Assembly (NCBI GenBank): GCA_946481585.1
Contig: CAMLOF010000201.1
Location: 1 to 5,684 of the forward strand
From: an uncultured Macromonas sp.
GTDB lineage: Bacteria > Pseudomonadota > Gammaproteobacteria > Burkholderiales > Burkholderiaceae
Length of the DNA stretch: 5,684 nucleotides
Direction of reading: 5' to 3'
A program made the position numbers and the translations under genes. The notes under the pieces are model-generated. The model was given only the letters and a program-made list of their open reading frames with translations. It had not been told where the DNA came from and ran no database searches. Below are positions 1-5,684 of this stretch, one piece after another (positions within the stretch are counted from its first letter, which is position 1; each line of letters opens with the position of its first letter).

Positions 1-278
1 GCGCGCTCAACGGCATCACCCGCAACACGGTGTTCCACATCGCCAAGGACCTGGGCCTGGAGATCGTGCAAAAACGCATCACCCGCGACGAGGTTTACAT
101 TGCCGACGAGGCTTTCTTCACCGGCACCGCCGCCGAGGTTACGCCGATCCGTGAACTGGACCGCATTGAGCTTGGCGCTGGCAGCCGCGGCCCGGTGACC
201 GAGAAGATCCAGAGCGCGTTCTTCGACATCGTCAACGGACGCAACCCCAAATACGCCCACTGGCTGACCAAGGTGTGA
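1..278 (+). CDS. ilvE: Branched-chain amino acid aminotransferase, C-terminal part (5' truncated)
   Basis: This PLP-dependent fold-type IV enzyme performs the last transamination in valine, leucine and isoleucine synthesis (2-oxoacid plus glutamate) and the reverse step in degradation; it is cytosolic. The reading frame enters at base 3, and 91 residues plus the TGA stop are visible. The fragment opens with [10 protein letters not shown], matching the GITR(D/N) phosphate-binding segment of IlvE, then shows the family motifs [20 protein letters not shown] and [12 protein letters not shown], and ends in HWLTKV. These align through to the normal IlvE C-terminus, so only the 5' part (roughly two thirds) is missing, cut by the window edge. 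The GTG at 30 is an internal valine codon, not a start. A small zinc-binding protein gene follows with a 2-base gap. D-amino acid aminotransferase and aminodeoxychorismate lyase share this fold, but the motif set fits IlvE best. Confidence 0.93.
   Translation, partial: ALNGITRNTVFHIAKDLGLEIVQKRITRDEVYIADEAFFTGTAAEVTPIRELDRIELGAGSRGPVTEKIQSAFFDIVNGRNPKYAHWLTKV
270..275 (+). promoter_or_regulatory. Shine-Dalgarno for the zf-CHCC gene, inside ilvE
   Basis: AAGGTG lies 5 bases before the ATG at 281 and inside the last two sense codons of ilvE. It favours the ATG at 281 over the in-frame GTG at 275, which has no purine-rich sequence at the right distance. The placement implies translational coupling with ilvE. 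Confidence 0.55.
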
Positions 279-280
279 AC

Positions 281-487
281 ATGAGCCAAGCCGTTATTGA
301 ACTGGCCGCCAAGGACCTGAACGCTCATGGCGGTGTTTTCTGCCCCAGCCCGCTGGCCGACATGAAGCTGTGGAACAGCCACCCCAAGGTGTACCTGGAC
401 GTGGCCAAGACCGGGGAAGCCCGCTGCCCATACTGCGGCACGCTTTACCGCCTGAAGGCGGGCGAGGTGGTGGCCCACGGCCACTGA
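281..487 (+). CDS. zf-CHCC zinc-finger domain protein (NDUFS6-like)
   Basis: A 68-residue soluble protein of the zf-CHCC family (Pfam PF10276), the family of the mitochondrial complex I subunit NDUFS6. The expected zinc ligands are visible in the order that names the family: C21, H34 (in HPKVYLDV), C49 and C52 (in CPYCGTLYRL). The length is normal for bacterial members, which consist of little more than the zinc site. There is no signal peptide or membrane segment. The ATG at 281 is chosen because AAGGTG precedes it by 5 bases; the GTG at 275 would overlap the ilvE stop and add two residues. It sits 2 bases after ilvE and just before a strong terminator, so it is probably the last gene of the ilvE transcript. 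In mitochondria the homologue helps assemble or stabilise complex I; a similar role here is inference, and nothing in the neighbourhood links it to NADH dehydrogenase. Confidence 0.88.
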   Translation: MSQAVIELAAKDLNAHGGVFCPSPLADMKLWNSHPKVYLDVAKTGEARCPYCGTLYRLKAGEVVAHGH

Positions 488-489
488 CC

Positions 490-522
490 AAAAGGAACGG
501 CCCCAAGGGGCCGTTCCTTTTT
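490..522. terminator. Bidirectional rho-independent terminator between convergent genes
   Basis: AAAAGGAACGGCCCC (490-504) and its exact reverse complement (507-521) flank the two bases AA. The realistic structure is a 14-bp stem with a 4-base loop. On the plus strand the stem runs into five T's (518-522), ending transcription from the zf-CHCC gene. Read on the minus strand it ends in four T's (complement of 490-493), ending transcription of the thioesterase gene. It begins directly after the thioesterase stop codon (522-524) and 2 bases after the zf-CHCC stop. Confidence 0.9.
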
Positions 523-1016
523 CAGGACACGATGTAGGCGCCGGAGCCAGTGGACAGCAGTTTGCCGTCCGGGCCATGAAAGCCCATCCGCGTGGAGGCC
601 ACGCGGGACCCTAGGCGGAGCACCTCGGCGCGCAACTCAAAAAACTCACCGATGCCTGGGCGCAGGTAGTCGATGCGCAAGTCAATGGTGCCCAGCTTGG
701 CGAAGCGGTGCAGCCGTTGCTCGGGTGATTCGTCCATGTGCCGCGCGCCGATAGCTGCCATCACCGCCAGCCCACCCATGGCGTCCAGCCCGGCGCTGAT
801 GACGCCGCCGTGGATGCGGTTGTAGGCGTAGTGACCCACCAGTTCATTGCGCATGTCGATGCGCGCGGTCACCAGCTCGGGCGTGATCGCCGTGATCTTC
901 AGGCCGAGCACCGTGTTGAAGACAATCTTCTGCTCGAAGATCTCTCGCACACCGTCGACGAACTCCGGCTCGAAGACGATGGGCTGGGCAGGCGGGTGAA
1001 CGATGGACTTGCTCAT
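522..1016 (-). CDS. YigI-like hotdog-fold acyl-CoA thioesterase
   Basis: A 164-residue cytosolic protein of the PaaI/YigI hotdog superfamily, which hydrolyses acyl-CoA to free fatty acid and CoA. The region RIHGGVISAGLDAMGG holds the HGG motif (H69-G71) and the downstream acidic residue D78 on the central helix typical of this active site. It is followed by LGTIDLRIDYLRPG (108-121), which closely resembles the corresponding stretch I recall from E. coli YigI (MGTIDLRVDYLRPG), a protein described as a medium/long-chain acyl-CoA thioesterase. The first Met is used because no other start is near; the Shine-Dalgarno is weak (at best AAGA about 7 bases upstream), so translation may depend on coupling to the upstream gene, whose stop is 28 bases away. 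It is the last gene of a leftward beta-oxidation cluster, which suggests it frees CoA from stalled or excess intermediates. Substrate range is inference; a generic PaaI-type aryl-CoA thioesterase is the main alternative. Confidence 0.85.
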   Translation of the reverse strand: MSKSIVHPPAQPIVFEPEFVDGVREIFEQKIVFNTVLGLKITAITPELVTARIDMRNELVGHYAYNRIHGGVISAGLDAMGGLAVMAAIGARHMDESPEQRLHRFAKLGTIDLRIDYLRPGIGEFFELRAEVLRLGSRVASTRMGFHGPDGKLLSTGSGAYIVS

Positions 1017-1044
1017 GCGGCGATCTTGCTAAAGAGGCTGGCGG

Positions 1045-1803
1045 TCAGTTGAACTTGGGGGCACGCTTTTCCAGGAAAGCGGCAAACGCCTCCTTCGCTG
1101 CAGGCTCGCGCAGCATGCGACCGAACACGGCCCCCTCTTCTGACATCGTCTGCAGCACCTGTACCTGCTGACCTTTCTTCATCAGGCGCTTGGTTTCCAC
1201 CAGTGAACTCAAGGGTTTGGTCGCCAGCTTGCGTGCCACGCTCTGGGCATAGGCGTTGGCTTCGGACGGCGGCAGCACGCGGTTGACCAATCCCACCTCC
1301 AGTGCGGCTTCAGCATAGAACGCCTCGCCCAGCAGCAGCGCCTCGGCGGCACGGTGGTAGCCAAACATCTGCGGCGCCAGCAGGCTGGAGGCGCCCTCGG
1401 CACACAGCCCCAGGTTGACGAAGGGCATGGAAAACGCCGCGTTGTCGCCTGCGTAGACCAGGTCACAGTGGAACAGCATGGTGGTGCCGATACCCACGGC
1501 CGGGCCGCACACCGCCGCCACCACCGGCTTGGGGAAGGCCGCGATGTTGCGCAGGAAACGGAACACTGGCGCGTCTTCGCCTGAGGGAGGGGTGTTCAAA
1601 AAATCAGCGATGTCGTTGCCCGCGCTGAAGATGGACTCGTCGCCCTGCAGCACCACGACGCGCACGGCGTCATCTGCCTGCGCCTGCTCGAATGCATCGG
1701 CCAGAGCGCTGTACATGACTGCCGTGAGGGAGTTCTTGCGGGCCAGACGGTTGATGGTCAGCGTCATGACGCCGTTTTCAACATGGCTGAGGATGTCGGA
1801 CAT
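1045..1803 (-). CDS. Crotonase-fold enoyl-CoA hydratase/isomerase, probable Δ3,Δ2-enoyl-CoA isomerase
   Basis: A 252-residue single-domain crotonase of normal length. The oxyanion-hole segments are present: FSAGNDIADF (59-68) and GPAVGIGTTMLFHCD (100-114). Both hydratase glutamates (E144 and E164 of rat enoyl-CoA hydratase) are missing: by alignment they fall on T108 and F128. Instead the segment MPFVNLGLCAEGASS (126-140) carries E136, at the place of the catalytic glutamate in ECI2/Eci1-type Δ3,Δ2-enoyl-CoA isomerases (TPFSHLG...EGCSS in human ECI2), and SAGND also resembles ECI2. I therefore favour an isomerase that moves cis/trans-3 double bonds to trans-2, letting unsaturated acyl-CoAs enter beta-oxidation; databases will probably call it enoyl-CoA hydratase. 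AGGAG at 1813-1817, 9 bases before the ATG, supports the start. It follows the thiolase gene after a 98-base gap holding a terminator, and precedes the thioesterase by 28 bases. PaaG-like activity is an alternative. Confidence 0.85.
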   Translation of the reverse strand: MSDILSHVENGVMTLTINRLARKNSLTAVMYSALADAFEQAQADDAVRVVVLQGDESIFSAGNDIADFLNTPPSGEDAPVFRFLRNIAAFPKPVVAAVCGPAVGIGTTMLFHCDLVYAGDNAAFSMPFVNLGLCAEGASSLLAPQMFGYHRAAEALLLGEAFYAEAALEVGLVNRVLPPSEANAYAQSVARKLATKPLSSLVETKRLMKKGQQVQVLQTMSEEGAVFGRMLREPAAKEAFAAFLEKRAPKFN

Positions 1804-1856
1804 GCAGTGTGTCTCCTGAAAAGCTCGATGAAACTGTTGGGTTGGCTACCAAATGC

Positions 1857-1881
1857 AAAAAGGGCCCGGCTGAGCGGGCCC
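1857..1881 (-). terminator. Intrinsic terminator between thiolase and isomerase genes
   Basis: On the minus strand GGGCCCG (1881-1875), a six-base loop CTCAGC, then CGGGCCC (1868-1862) form a perfect 7-bp GC stem, followed at once by TTTTT (1861-1857). It begins about 20 bases after the thiolase stop, with the same polarity as the cluster. It should end, or attenuate, transcription before the isomerase and thioesterase genes. On the plus strand no T-run follows, so it is one-directional. I see no clear sigma-70 promoter between it and the isomerase start. Confidence 0.82.
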
Positions 1882-1901
1882 ATCACGGGGAGGCAATGCG
1901 G

Positions 1902-3137
1902 TCAAACCCTTTCGAAGATGCCCGCTGCGCCCTGCCCCATGCCCACGCACATGGTCACCATGCCGTAACGCTTATTGTGCCGCCGCAGGGCGTGCACCAC
2001 TGTCGCAGAACGGATAGCCCCGGTAGCGCCCAAGGGGTGGCCCAGCGCGATGGCGCCGCCAATCGGGTTGACCTTGGCCGGGTCCAGGCCCAGCGAGTTC
2101 ATCACCGCCAGGGACTGCGCCGCGAACGCCTCGTTCAACTCGATCCAGTCCAGGTCATTCTGGCTCAGGCCGCCAGCCTTGAGGGCCGCAGGAATCGCCT
2201 CGACCGGGCCAATGCCCATGATATGCGGCGGCACGCCACGGCTGGCGTAGCCGACGAAGCGGGCCAGCGGCGTCAGGCCGAAACGCTTGACTGCGGATTC
2301 GCTCGCCAGAATCAACGCACCGGCGCCATCGGACGTTTGCGAGCTGTTGCCCGCGGTGACGGACCCCAGGCCGGTGGGCGTGCCGTCGGCCCGGCGCGGA
2401 ATGGCAAACGCAGGCTTGAGCTTGCCCAGCCCTTCCAGGGAGGTGTCGGGGCGCGCGCCTTCGTCCTGCGTCACGGTGCGCTGGGTGTAACGGACTTCGC
2501 CGCTGTCCAGATCCAACTGGCGCTCGGTGATATCGACCGGCGTGGTTTCGTCAGCGAACTCGCCAGCGGCCTGCGCCTTCAGGGCACGCTGATGCGACTG
2601 CAGGGCGAAGGCGTCCTGTGCTTCGCGCGTCACCTTCCACTGCTGCGCCACCTTCTCGGCGGTCAGGCCCATGCCGTAGGCAATGCCGTAGTCTTCCACG
2701 TTGTCGGTGTTGGCGAAGATGGTGGGCGACAGGCTGGGCGAATTGCCCATCATGGGCACCATGCTCATGCTTTCCACGCCAGCGGCGATCATCACGTCGG
2801 ACTCACCCACGCGGATGCGGTCGGCGGCCATCTGCACCGCGCTCAGGCCAGAGGCGCAGAAGCGGTTGACGGTGATACCGCCCACGCTCTTGGGCAGGCC
2901 AGCCAGCACCGCGCCCACGCGCGCCACGTTCAGGCCCTGCTGTGCCTCGGGAATGGCGCAACCGCAGATCACATCCTCAATGGTCGCCGGGTCCAGATTG
3001 GGCACCTGCGCCAGGGCAGAACGCAGCACGTGTGCCAGGAGGTCGTCGGGCCGGGTGTTCTTGAAGTAACCGCGATGCGATTTGCCGATGGGCGTGCGGG
3101 TGGCCGCGACGATGTAGGCGTCTTGAACTTGTTTCAT
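1902..3137 (-). CDS. fadA: Acetyl-CoA C-acyltransferase (3-ketoacyl-CoA thiolase)
   Basis: A 411-residue thiolase, the normal family length, catalysing CoA-dependent cleavage of 3-ketoacyl-CoA to acetyl-CoA and a shortened acyl-CoA. The nucleophilic cysteine is C94 in VNRFCASGLSAV; the NEAFAAQ motif follows the linker region; H367 in GGAIALGHPLGATGAIR and C397 in MCVGMGQGAAGIF complete the catalytic set. All are intact. GGAG at 3145-3148 lies 7 bases before the ATG. Only 14 bases separate it from the stop of the upstream dehydrogenase/hydratase gene, so the two are surely one transcript, as for partner subunits of the trifunctional beta-oxidation system (FadB/FadA in E. coli, FadN/FadA in Bacillus). 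The context argues for the degradative thiolase rather than a PHB-type acetoacetyl-CoA thiolase (PhaA), which sequence alone does not fully exclude. There is no targeting signal. A terminator follows the gene. Confidence 0.93.
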   Translation of the reverse strand: MKQVQDAYIVAATRTPIGKSHRGYFKNTRPDDLLAHVLRSALAQVPNLDPATIEDVICGCAIPEAQQGLNVARVGAVLAGLPKSVGGITVNRFCASGLSAVQMAADRIRVGESDVMIAAGVESMSMVPMMGNSPSLSPTIFANTDNVEDYGIAYGMGLTAEKVAQQWKVTREAQDAFALQSHQRALKAQAAGEFADETTPVDITERQLDLDSGEVRYTQRTVTQDEGARPDTSLEGLGKLKPAFAIPRRADGTPTGLGSVTAGNSSQTSDGAGALILASESAVKRFGLTPLARFVGYASRGVPPHIMGIGPVEAIPAALKAGGLSQNDLDWIELNEAFAAQSLAVMNSLGLDPAKVNPIGGAIALGHPLGATGAIRSATVVHALRRHNKRYGMVTMCVGMGQGAAGIFERV

Positions 3138-3151
3138 CTCGGGTCTCCGCT

Positions 3152-5554
3152 TCAGTTACGCAGGGGCTTGCCGGTGGACAGCATGCCCAGGATGCGCGCT
3201 TGCGTCTTGGGGTGCACGATCAGGCTGCAGAAGGCCTGACGCTCCAGCTTCATGAGGTATTCCTCGCTCACCAGGGTGCCGGCTTCGACGTCACCACCTG
3301 TCAGCACATTGGCAATCAGGCCAGCAATGTGGAAGTCGTGCTGGCTGATGTAGCCACCATCTCGCATGTTGACGAGCGACCCCAGGATGGTGGCCTTGGC
3401 GGAACGGCCCGCCGCAGGGAACAGGCGCTTGAGCGGCGGACGGTAGCCGCCATTGGCCATGGCCTTGGCTTCTGCAATGGCCACGTAGAGCAACTCGTCT
3501 TTGTGGGGCACGACGATGTCGCTGTCCAGCAGGTAGCCCAGCTTGCGGCTTTCCAGCGCACTGGTGCCCACGGTGGCCATGGCGGCGGCCTTGAAGCCTT
3601 CGGTCAGGAAGGGCAGCAGATCATTGCCGTTGGACGTCTTGGCGTTTTCGGCCGCGCGGCGGGCGATGTAGGTGAGGCCACCCGCACCCGGCACCAGGCC
3701 CACACCCACTTCCACCAGGCCGATGTAGCTTTCCATGTGGGCCACACGGCGGGCGCAATGCACCGCCAGCTCGCAGCCGCCGCCCAGCGCCATGCCACGC
3801 ACGGCGGCCACGGTGGGCACCTGGGCGTAACGCAGCTTGAGCATCACGCGCTGCATCTCGGCTTCCACGTCCTCAATGGCAGCAACACCTGCCGCGATGA
3901 ACGCGGGCATCACGGCCTGCAGGTCGGCACCCACGCTGAAGGGCTCGTCACCAGACCATACCACCAGCCCCTGGTACTGCGCCTCGGCCAGGTCAACGGC
4001 GCGGCTCAGACCTTCGGTCACGCCGGGGCCGATCGCGTGCATCTTGCTCTTGATGCTGGCAATCAGCACTTCGTCGTCCAGCGTCCACAGGCGGATGTCG
4101 GCGTCTTCGTGCAGGGTCTTGCCTGCCGTCTCGAACACCGGGGCGTTTTCACCCAGCAGTTGCTCGCGGAAGATCTGGCGCTGGTACACCGGCAAGTCGC
4201 GCTTGGGCAGGAACTGGCCGGTCGTGGGGTTCCAGGAGCCTTCCGGCTGGTGCACACCACCACGCTCAGCCACGGGGCCTTTGAACACCCACTCGGGCAG
4301 GGGCGCGTTGCACAGTGCCTTGCCGGCATCGATGTCCTCCTGGATCATCTTGGCCACTTCCAGCCAGCCTGCTTCCTGCCAAAGTTCGAAGGGGCCCTGT
4401 TGCATGCCAAAGCCCCAACGCATGGCCTGATCCACGTCACGCGCGGTGTCGGCAATGGTGGCCAGGTGCACGGCGGCATAGTGGAAGCCGTTGCGCAGAA
4501 TGGCCCAGAGGAACTGGCCCTGCGGTCCTTCGGCGTTGCGCAGCAGCTTCAGGCGCTCGGCGGCGGGCTTCTTGAGCATGCGGCCATACACCTCATCGGC
4601 CTTCTCGCCTGCGGGCACGTAGTCCTTGCTCTCCAGCTCGAAGCGCATGATGTCGCGCCCCACCTTCTTGAAGAAGCCGGCCTTGGTCTTCTGGCCCAGG
4701 TTGCCCAGTTCGATCAGGGTCTTGAGCACTTCGGGAGTGCCAAAGCTGCCATAGAAGGGGTCGGTCTCAGCGCTCAGCGTGTCCTGCAGCGTCTTGATGA
4801 CGTGGGCCATGGTGTCCAAGCCCACCACGTCAGCAGTGCGGAAGGTACCGCTGCTGGCGCGCCCCAGGCGCTTGCCGGTCAGGTCATCGACCACGTCGAA
4901 GGTCAGGCCAAAGCGCTCGGCCTCCTTCATGGTGGACAGCATGCCCGCAATGCCGATGCGGTTGGCCACGAAGTTGGGCGTGTCCTTGGCGCGCACCACG
5001 CTCTTGCCCAGGCCGGTGGTGACGAAAGCCTCGAGCTGGTCCAGCACATGCGGCTGGGTAGACGGCGTGGCGATCAACTCCACCAGCGGCATGTAGCGCG
5101 GCGGGTTGAAGAAGTGGATGCCGCAGAAACGCGGGCGCAGCGCTTCGGGCAGCGCCTCGGACAGCGCGCCAATGGACAAACCAGACGTGTTGGAGGCCAG
5201 CAGCGCGTTGTCGGCCACGAACGGGGCGATCTTGGCGTACAAGTCGCGCTTCCAGTCCATGCGCTCGGCAATGGCCTCGATCACCAGATCGCAGCCGCGC
5301 AGCAGTTCCAGGTGCTCTTCGTAGTTGGCGGCCTGGATCAGGTCGGCATCGTCTGCCACGCCCAGGGGGCTGGGCTTGAGCTTCTTGAGGTTGGCCACCG
5401 CGCGGGTGACGATGCCGTTCTTGTCGGCCGATTTGGTGTCAGGCAGGTCGAACAGAATGACTGGCACTTTGCAGTTGACGAGGTGCGCGGCAATCTGCGC
5501 CCCCATCACGCCAGCGCCCAGCACGGCGACTTGTTTCACGGTGAAACGGGACAT
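3152..5554 (-). CDS. Bifunctional 3-hydroxyacyl-CoA dehydrogenase / enoyl-CoA hydratase, FadN-like domain order
   Basis: An 800-residue enzyme hydrating trans-2-enoyl-CoA and oxidising (S)-3-hydroxyacyl-CoA with NAD+. Order: NAD-binding Rossmann domain (about 7-190) with VLGAGVMG (11-18); dehydrogenase C-terminal domain (about 190-300); a second, degenerate dehydrogenase-type helical domain (about 345-400); C-terminal crotonase domain (about 490-700). Dehydrogenase residues S124, H147 (IHFFNPP), E159 and N198 (NFVANR) are present, with the family's 12-residue His-Glu spacing. The hydratase domain has oxyanion segment FSVGADL (539-545) and both catalytic glutamates, E595 (GGGCEL) and E615 (LVEVGVG), 20 apart as in rat hydratase. 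About 15 extra residues follow GAGG (from 627), which I believe is usual in this family. Dehydrogenase-first order and length match Bacillus FadN (about 790 residues), not E. coli FadB. The ATG at 5554 is chosen over 5581 because AAGGA precedes it. It lies 14 bases before the thiolase gene. Confidence 0.94.
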   Translation of the reverse strand: MSRFTVKQVAVLGAGVMGAQIAAHLVNCKVPVILFDLPDTKSADKNGIVTRAVANLKKLKPSPLGVADDADLIQAANYEEHLELLRGCDLVIEAIAERMDWKRDLYAKIAPFVADNALLASNTSGLSIGALSEALPEALRPRFCGIHFFNPPRYMPLVELIATPSTQPHVLDQLEAFVTTGLGKSVVRAKDTPNFVANRIGIAGMLSTMKEAERFGLTFDVVDDLTGKRLGRASSGTFRTADVVGLDTMAHVIKTLQDTLSAETDPFYGSFGTPEVLKTLIELGNLGQKTKAGFFKKVGRDIMRFELESKDYVPAGEKADEVYGRMLKKPAAERLKLLRNAEGPQGQFLWAILRNGFHYAAVHLATIADTARDVDQAMRWGFGMQQGPFELWQEAGWLEVAKMIQEDIDAGKALCNAPLPEWVFKGPVAERGGVHQPEGSWNPTTGQFLPKRDLPVYQRQIFREQLLGENAPVFETAGKTLHEDADIRLWTLDDEVLIASIKSKMHAIGPGVTEGLSRAVDLAEAQYQGLVVWSGDEPFSVGADLQAVMPAFIAAGVAAIEDVEAEMQRVMLKLRYAQVPTVAAVRGMALGGGCELAVHCARRVAHMESYIGLVEVGVGLVPGAGGLTYIARRAAENAKTSNGNDLLPFLTEGFKAAAMATVGTSALESRKLGYLLDSDIVVPHKDELLYVAIAEAKAMANGGYRPPLKRLFPAAGRSAKATILGSLVNMRDGGYISQHDFHIAGLIANVLTGGDVEAGTLVSEEYLMKLERQAFCSLIVHPKTQARILGMLSTGKPLRN

Positions 5555-5560
5555 GTTGAT

Positions 5561-5565
5561 TCCTT
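5561..5565 (-). promoter_or_regulatory. Shine-Dalgarno fixing the start of the dehydrogenase/hydratase gene
   Basis: AAGGA on the minus strand lies 6 bases before the ATG at 5554, after which the protein begins MSRFTVKQVAVLGAG, a typical start just before the Rossmann strand. The in-frame ATG at 5581 would add nine residues (MASPPQGIN) and has no Shine-Dalgarno. Confidence 0.7.
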
Positions 5566-5587
5566 GTGGTGGAGAGGCCATGCAGGC

Positions 5588-5684
5588 TTACTGCACGCGC
5601 ACCCAGGTCTGTGTGCGACCAATGAACAGAATGGAGCCACGGACATCGAGCTTCTTGCCGCCTTCGACCGGGGTCAGGCGCAGG
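5588..5684 (-). CDS. DUF2147 domain protein, C-terminal end (5' truncated)
   Basis: The last 31 codons and TAA stop of a minus-strand gene whose 5' part lies beyond the right window edge. The visible protein reads LRLTPVEGGKKLDVRG then SILFIGRTQTWVRVQ. The combination L-x-L-x-x-x-GGKKL-x-VRG followed by GRTQTW-x-R-V is the recognisable C-terminal end of DUF2147 proteins, small (about 130-150 residue), usually secreted or periplasmic proteins of unknown function. The signal peptide expected for the family cannot be checked here. The gene ends 33 bases upstream of the dehydrogenase/hydratase start on the same strand, with no hairpin between, so it probably belongs to the same transcript. Whether it takes part in fatty-acid metabolism is unknown. 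Confidence is limited by the short visible stretch. Confidence 0.75.
   Translation of the reverse strand, partial: LRLTPVEGGKKLDVRGSILFIGRTQTWVRVQ

Noticed and set aside
95..577. A 160-codon minus-strand open frame across ilvE, the zf-CHCC gene and the terminator
   Set aside because: It runs antisense to two well-supported genes and through the terminator hairpin, and its product is low-complexity with no family resemblance.
588..606. 8-bp inverted repeat (CCGCGTGG, 3-base loop) inside the thioesterase gene
   Set aside because: No T-run follows and it lies inside the conserved coding sequence, so it is best explained as chance in GC-rich DNA.
1804..1856. Possible promoter before the isomerase gene (TTTGCA-like -35)
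   Set aside because: No acceptable -10 element at the right spacing; the match is too weak to report.
1809..3239. A 476-codon open frame on the plus strand, antisense to the whole thiolase gene
   Set aside because: Its product is rich in Arg, His, Gly and Ala with no recognisable domain, and the opposite strand encodes a complete thiolase with every catalytic motif. Long antisense frames are expected in GC-rich coding DNA.
3837..4430. A 197-codon plus-strand frame opposite the dehydrogenase/hydratase gene
   Set aside because: Ser/Arg/Pro-rich shadow of a strongly supported coding region, with no motif.
5555..5581. Nine-residue N-terminal extension of the dehydrogenase/hydratase from the ATG at 5581
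   Set aside because: No Shine-Dalgarno at that ATG, whereas AAGGA sits 6 bases before the ATG at 5554; the extra residues are not part of the Rossmann fold.

Overview
The window looks like chromosomal DNA from a betaproteobacterium, most likely a member of the Burkholderiales and probably Comamonadaceae (Acidovorax/Comamonas/Variovorax-like). The basis is the GC-rich, densely coded sequence, the style of the proteins, and the pairing of ilvE with a small zf-CHCC protein. The taxonomic call is inference from protein character, not from a marker gene. I see no mobile element, CRISPR array, RNA gene or prophage signature. It reads as a core metabolic region.

Left edge, plus strand (1-487): the 3' end of a branched-chain amino acid aminotransferase gene (ilvE), followed by a 68-residue zf-CHCC zinc-binding protein related to the NDUFS6 subunit of mitochondrial complex I. 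The second gene starts 2 bases after the ilvE stop, and its likely Shine-Dalgarno lies in the last ilvE codons, so the pair is probably co-transcribed. A near-perfect hairpin at 490-522, with T-runs on both sides, separates this pair from everything to the right and should terminate transcription from both directions.

Middle and right, minus strand (522-5684): a fatty-acid beta-oxidation cluster transcribed leftward. In order of transcription it holds the 3' end of a DUF2147 gene (5588-5684), a bifunctional 3-hydroxyacyl-CoA dehydrogenase/enoyl-CoA hydratase of FadN-like domain order (3152-5554), an acetyl-CoA acyltransferase (1902-3137), a crotonase-fold protein with an isomerase-type rather than hydratase-type active site (1045-1803), and a YigI-like hotdog acyl-CoA thioesterase (522-1016). 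Together these supply hydration, 3-hydroxyacyl dehydrogenation, thiolysis, probable double-bond isomerisation for unsaturated acyl chains, and release of CoA from stalled or excess intermediates. The acyl-CoA dehydrogenase and acyl-CoA ligase steps are not in the window.

The most noteworthy points are the catalytic-residue pattern of the 1045-1803 protein, an intrinsic terminator inside the cluster (1857-1881) that divides the core beta-oxidation genes from the accessory pair, and the DUF2147 gene directly upstream of the fad genes. I found no convincing evidence for a previously undescribed system.
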